DNA of 64,000 nt. Source: Viola odorata (lineage: Eukaryota > Streptophyta > Magnoliopsida > Malpighiales > Violaceae). The position numbers were made by a program, and so were the translations under genes. A model generated the notes under the pieces. That model did no database searches, was not told the origin of the DNA, and worked only from the letters and a program-made list of their open reading frames with translations. The stretch is from the NCBI GenBank assembly GCA_963691705.1, contig OY829542.1, positions 60,908,427-60,972,426 of the forward strand, read 5' to 3'. How positions within the stretch are numbered: position 1 is the stretch's first letter; the number at the start of each line of letters is the position of its first letter. Positions 59,601-64,000 of the stretch are shown here, one piece after another.

Positions 59601-61342
59601 TACTCTCTGGTACTGTTCATGCCACGCACTTTACTCGCTTTTTCTCTCGCTCTTCGTTTTTTTTCTTCCTTTTTTTTTTGCGGAACTAAATTATCCCATA
59701 TTTTTCAATTTTTATTTACATTTTATGCAAGCTCTCTCGACACTGATTCTACACTGATATGATTTTTCGTCATGAACTACACTATAAAAATATCCAATAT
59801 AATTATCTTCTATTTGTTGCTATTCGATTTTTTTTATTTTTTTATTTTTTTTGTCAAAACATTTTTTTATTTTTTATTGTCAATTTTCTAAAATCGTATT
59901 TCTCTTTATTTGCGTCCATTTGATATTTATTTTTATGCCTCACGTCATTTAAATTTTATCCAGTAATTTTTTTACATTTCTATCGTTTTTTTCGTTCGAA
60001 CTCATATCGGTTTCGAGAAACCGATGATCAAACATTTTCTTTCATTAGCTACTTATTTTTATTATTATTATTTTAATTTGCGTCGTTTCGTTTCGTTTTA
60101 TTTAATTTATATTTTAGCATTTTTTATATTATAACTTTTATCGTTTATGAGTAAATTTTTATCGAACTATATAGCAAACTTTTTGTCGCTTACTGTGTAC
60201 TAATTGCTTTTTCTCATTTTATCCTACGTTTTAGCGACTTCGGTTCGAGTTTTTATTAATTTGCAGGTGAAATTGCTCGTACCACCAGCTCGAACCAGAA
60301 AATCAAAGAGAGAGTCAAAGATCAATCTCAACTGTTGATATGGTTGACTAAGAAAGTCAACCCAGATCAAACGGTCCTTGTAATTAACACGTCATTGGAC
60401 GTGGTTATTACTTTGGTTCATGCACAGGCGAAGAACCAGGCTCGCCCCATCTGTTCACGATCAAATCACTCCTCGATCGTCGTGCCCACGCTACCAGCCC
60501 CCTCGAAGTTGCCATTCTCCCTCAGCCACACAACGCAACCCTCGTCATCGTTCCAACGTCATCGCGTGGACCTCATCCTCTCCGCCTCAAACGTTTATAA
60601 ATAGCGAGCTCCTCACACTATCTTTCTCATCAATTCACTATCGAAACACTCTCTCTAAAGTTCTCTCTCACTAGCAACTTGCTCAACGAAAGGTTGAAGC
60701 TATCTTTCAAGCTTTTCTGCCAATATTTTTCAAGAATTAAATCATTTGTGTTTTGATGAAATTAATTGCTATTTTGTTGTCAAATAATTTCTATTTCATC
60801 TTTAGATTAATTTCGATGCTTCAATTCGCCAAATCGCTGGCCATTTCAATCCAATTTCAAGTTTTTCGTTAATTAAAATTTAATTCGTTTTTATTTAATT
60901 GATCACTATTTTTCATGAATTAAATTGCTGTGTTTATACGGATGAATTTCTGCGGATAATTTTGGTAATAATTTTTTCCATTTCTGTTGTTATTGGCCGG
61001 ACCTTGGTCGGCGGCAGTGGCGCTGGCGAGCCAAGGTTGAGGACGACACTGTGCGGGAAAGGTAGCTGTGTTTAAATGTTTAGTCTTGGTTTTGTGGGCC
61101 AAGCAAGGTGAGGAGAAGAAACGTTGGCCTTGTGCCAAGCGAGGGAGAAGAGATGGGCCAAGCTTGTCTTGGCCCAAGCAAGAAAAGGAGGTGCTGGGCT
61201 GGTAGCCCACACGGATAAGAGAGGGAAGCTTGGTCTGCTTGGTTTTGGGCCAGACCAATTGCTCCAGCCCAGACGTGGAAGAGTGCAGCCAGCCCAGTGG
61301 GCTGGTTTGTCTCGGCCCAGCTGGTGGGCCCAGTTTCCCAGC
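59601..61342. other. T-rich DNA, then an LTR-like promoter segment
   Basis: 59690-60240 is very T-rich on the plus strand and holds no gene. 60240-60760 has the look of an LTR or a dead promoter: TTTATAAATAGCGAGC near 60592 followed by a CT-rich leader. I found no paired LTR or element proteins. 61080-61330 repeats short TTGGCCCA/GGGCCAAG phrases and is open on both strands, but nothing recognisable is encoded. Confidence 0.35.
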
Positions 61343-61944
61343 TTGTTTCAATTATTTCCCCAATTTTTCCATATTTGTGATTTTTATACTCTATCTTCAC
61401 TATTGAATTTTTTTTTTTACTCCTTTTGTTCTCTTATATAAACTCGGACATGCACATATTACGACCTTTCAAGTTACTAACATATAAATATACTTGTCCT
61501 ATCCATAGGATCCATCATGTTTATTCAAATGGCAATGCTCACACTACTTGCATTTGATACTTTTAGGGGAAGAACATATGAAGACCAGTCACTCCGGGGA
61601 GATACGTTGAGACCCGGTTTCATCCGTGATCTCTATTTGTCCCTGGTCATAATGTCGGGGATGAAATTGAGTCTCAACATATCTCCCCGGAGTGATTGGT
61701 CTTCATATGTTCTTCCTCCAAAAGTATCAAGTGCAAGTAGCGTGAGTGTTGTCATTTGAATAAACATGATGAATCCTGTGGATAAGACAAGTATTTTTAT
61801 ATGTTAGTAAATTGAAAGAACGTAATATGTGCATGTCTGCATTTGTATAAGAGAACAGAAGGAGTAAAAAAAAAAATCAATAGTGAAGATAGAGTATAAA
61901 AATCGCAAATATGAAAAAAATTGCGGAAATAATTGAAACAAAAG
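61343..61944. repeat. Foldback hairpin D, arms about 280 bp, loop about 40 bp
   Basis: The left arm (61343-61622) and right arm (61664-61944) are near-perfect reverse complements. Blocks include GAAGAACATATGAAGACCA, ATCTCCCCGGAGTGA on the right with its partner on the left, CTATCTTCACTATTGA, and TTTCAATTATTTCC. The arms are separated by a short GT-rich loop. Transcription through it would give a long hairpin RNA. It has no coding capacity. Edges are set by where pairing stops; no target duplication found. Confidence 0.85.
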
Positions 61945-62183
61945 TGCAATATACGCATTTTATTATAATGCATATGTTGGGGTGACACTAACTATTTCTA
62001 ACTGGCTAGAAAGCTCCCGAACGATACCATAAAAGTGACCCTTCAGTAAATGGATACAAGAGCGTTTACCAAATCATAAAAGGATCCGGGGTGCCCAATC
62101 CATTTAGGGGTTCGAGTCCGAGTGAGGGTTCGTGAAAGCTTACCAGGGCGTGACCCAAGGACTTCACTACTACCGACCTAATT

Positions 62184-62755
62184 TTATTTAGAAATGCCCG
62201 ACAATAAGAATAATGCGTGAAAAAACGTATACGATGACAATTTATTAAAGCGAATAACAATAAATCATATAAACAACTTATTAAAATGAATAAATACATG
62301 AAAAACAATAATTATGCATAAAAAAAAATCATATGACAATACAATAATTTGTCATATCAAGTATATACATGAAAAATAATTAATCACGTACAAAAAATCA
62401 TATGAAAATTCAACAATTTATCAAATCAAGTAAATAATAAAACAAATGTCATGCATAATGTTTTTTATAATCTTATTTAGAAATGCCCAGCAACAAGGAT
62501 TATGCGTGAAAAAATGTATGCGATGACAATTTATTAAAGCGAATAACAACAAATCATATAAACAACTTATTAAAATGAATAAATACATGAAAAACAATAA
62601 TCATGCATAAAAAAAATCATATGACAATACAATAATTTATCATATCAAGTATATACATGAAAAATAATTAATCACATACAAAAAAAATCATATGAAAATT
62701 CAACAATTTATCAAATCAAGTAAATAAAACAAATGTCATGCCATAATGTTTTTTT
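62184..62755. repeat. Tandem duplication, period 289 bp
   Basis: Two head-to-tail copies start at 62184 and 62473 with TTATTTAGAAATGCCC. They keep GATGACAATTTATTAAAGCG, CATATAAACAACTTATT and CAACAATTTATCAAATCAAG in order, with only a handful of differences. Very AT-rich and noncoding. Identity is high, so the duplication is fairly recent. Confidence 0.88.
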
Positions 62756-64000
62756 AAATAAATTTATTTCTAGATTTACTCATTTAACCAATAAATCCAA
62801 ACTAAATTATTCACGTTTATTTTCTAAAATAGGCGAAATTGAATCCTAAAATAAGCTTGTTTTCTAAAATAATTTAATGAATCCCGCTTCCTAAAAATAA
62901 GCTTATTTTGCAGGAATAATTAATTAAATAATTTCTAATAAATAGTTTCCATATACTCTTTCTTTTGTAAAAGAAATAAAAATGTAAACACCGCCATCAT
63001 CAGCATCAAACACTAATCATCATCGATTCATCGCTACTATCTCCGCTGCACCGCCACCGCCGCCGTGACCACCACGACTACCATCAGCCCCCCACCACAG
63101 ATCTATGCTCTATAATGTAGTAGTCCAACCTCTTTTGGTACTTCCCTTCCCTCCGTCTCTTCAAATCTAGCACCATCACCCTCATATTGAATAGCACGCT
63201 TTCTTCCCCTTAAACGAGTCCGCATAAATCAGTTCGCAACAACTCGCAAAGGCCTTGGATGTTTAGGCGCAGGTCTCTTGTATGGCTGACGCCTTAGCGA
63301 AGCAGGAAGTGAATTGTGCTTGGTGCTGCTTACTGTCTACGGTCTACGACTCTGTCCTCTTCTGCATAGTTTCTGCTGTTTTCTCTAATTTTGATCTGCT
63401 TAACCATTGTACTCTGTTCTGGGACAAGAGGGAGAAGAGGAGGGGGAAGCCAAATTAGTTTCTGGAAATTTTCTTTTATTTTCCTATTTTTGGTGACTTT
63501 TTTATTTTTAATTACTCAATAATAATACAACTGAGCCGTTCAAGTCAGTGAGCCGAGCCGTTATTGTGAACAAAGATCAGCCTCTCCTCGTACACATGTG
63601 TCAATAACTTACTAATACTTTCAAAGTTGAAGTACAGAGGTAAAAGGTAGTGGCAATAATATACACGTAAGCCAAGCCAACACAATTATTGGGTCTTCCC
63701 TCTTTCTTTATTGCTTTCATTTTATCCCTCATACTGTCTGTATGACATGAGTATGACTATAGTGAAATCCCACTCCATTCAAAACAACAAGGATTCCATC
63801 CTCAGGTGAAACTCCGTCTCCTCCTCCTCCTCCTCCTCTCTACCTTTGTTTTCTCTTCCATTTGTCTCTTCCTCCTGTTGCTGTTAGAGTTTTACTTTTT
63901 AGTGTTTTCTCTTTCTTGTCAATCAACAGGACTGTGATACTGAAGCTTTTACAGGCATTTCTATATTATGCTCCATTTTTAGCTTTCTTGAGAACTTTTG
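62756..64000. other. Spacer and possible 5' leader of a gene beyond the right edge
   Basis: 62756-63000 is AT-rich. 63000-63330 is GC-richer with triplet runs (CCGCCACCGCCGCC) but no frame I can recognise on either strand. From about 63780 a CT-rich stretch (TCCTCCTCCTCCTCC at 63817-63838) is followed by pyrimidine-rich sequence typical of plant 5' leaders, suggesting a plus-strand gene that starts outside the window. Confidence 0.35.

Noticed and set aside
61080..61351. Overlapping open frames on both strands (about 100-140 codons)
   Set aside because: They arise from short repeated TTGGCCCA/GGGCCAAG phrases; no family resemblance and no splice context.
62085..62130. GGTTCGAGTCC, a tRNA T-loop-like sequence
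   Set aside because: The upstream 60 bp does not form acceptor, D or anticodon stems; no complete cloverleaf on either strand.
1..64000. CRISPR array, bacterial operon or organellar insertion
   Set aside because: No regularly spaced repeats with unique spacers, no bacterial gene order and no recognisable plastid or mitochondrial DNA; the window is ordinary plant nuclear DNA.

Overview
This is nuclear DNA of a flowering plant, most likely a eudicot. The genes have many short exons with GT-AG introns, the spacers are AT-rich, and the mobile elements are typical of plants (Stowaway-type MITEs with CTCCCTCCGTCCC ends, Mutator-like foldback elements, a Ty1/copia retrotransposon, an L1-type LINE). 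I cannot name the species. Exon structures were built by hand by following reading phase across GT-AG junctions. Every gene model closes in frame unless stated.

Layout. (1) 953-7050, minus: 5' two thirds of the SUMO E3 ligase gene SIZ1; the SP-RING part lies left of the window. (2) 7547-13622: a 1.1-kb Mutator-like foldback element, then old duplicated and inverted AT-rich DNA. (3) 13623-18450, minus: a TMEM209-family membrane protein. (4) 18451-23346: AT-rich spacer with a duplication split by a Stowaway MITE, then a 1.8-kb inverted-repeat element carrying pieces of a 2-oxoglutarate dehydrogenase E2 gene. (5) 23365-26281, minus: a TraB-domain gene that looks damaged, with a mobile element at each edge. 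(6) 26291-27426: a Mutator-like element built of two nested palindromes with a 9-bp target duplication. (7) 29133-31302, plus: a domesticated hAT transposase gene. (8) 31620-32611, minus: a small Cys-rich protein with a twin-arginine leader. (9) 33142-38086: a young copia element. (10) 38154-42247, minus: HCF173, a psbA translation factor. (11) 43013-44442: a third Mutator-like element. (12) 44509-51799, plus: a P-class PPR protein with SINE-like insertions in its introns. (13) 52392-52655: a second Stowaway MITE. (14) 53283-about 59600, minus: a decayed LINE. (15) 59601-64000: AT-rich DNA with a foldback hairpin, a 289-bp tandem duplication and perhaps the leader of a gene beyond the right edge.

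The host genes do not form one pathway. HCF173, the PPR protein and the twin-arginine-leader protein are probably plastid proteins; SIZ1 acts in the nucleus. The common theme is mobile DNA at gene edges. Three Mutator-like elements share the palindrome GACGTGGCATGCCACGTC, which is two back-to-back bZIP-type G/C-hybrid boxes, and all three lie just upstream of a gene (SIZ1, the TraB gene, the PPR gene). The copia element and the gene-capture element lie just downstream of the HCF173 and TraB stop codons.
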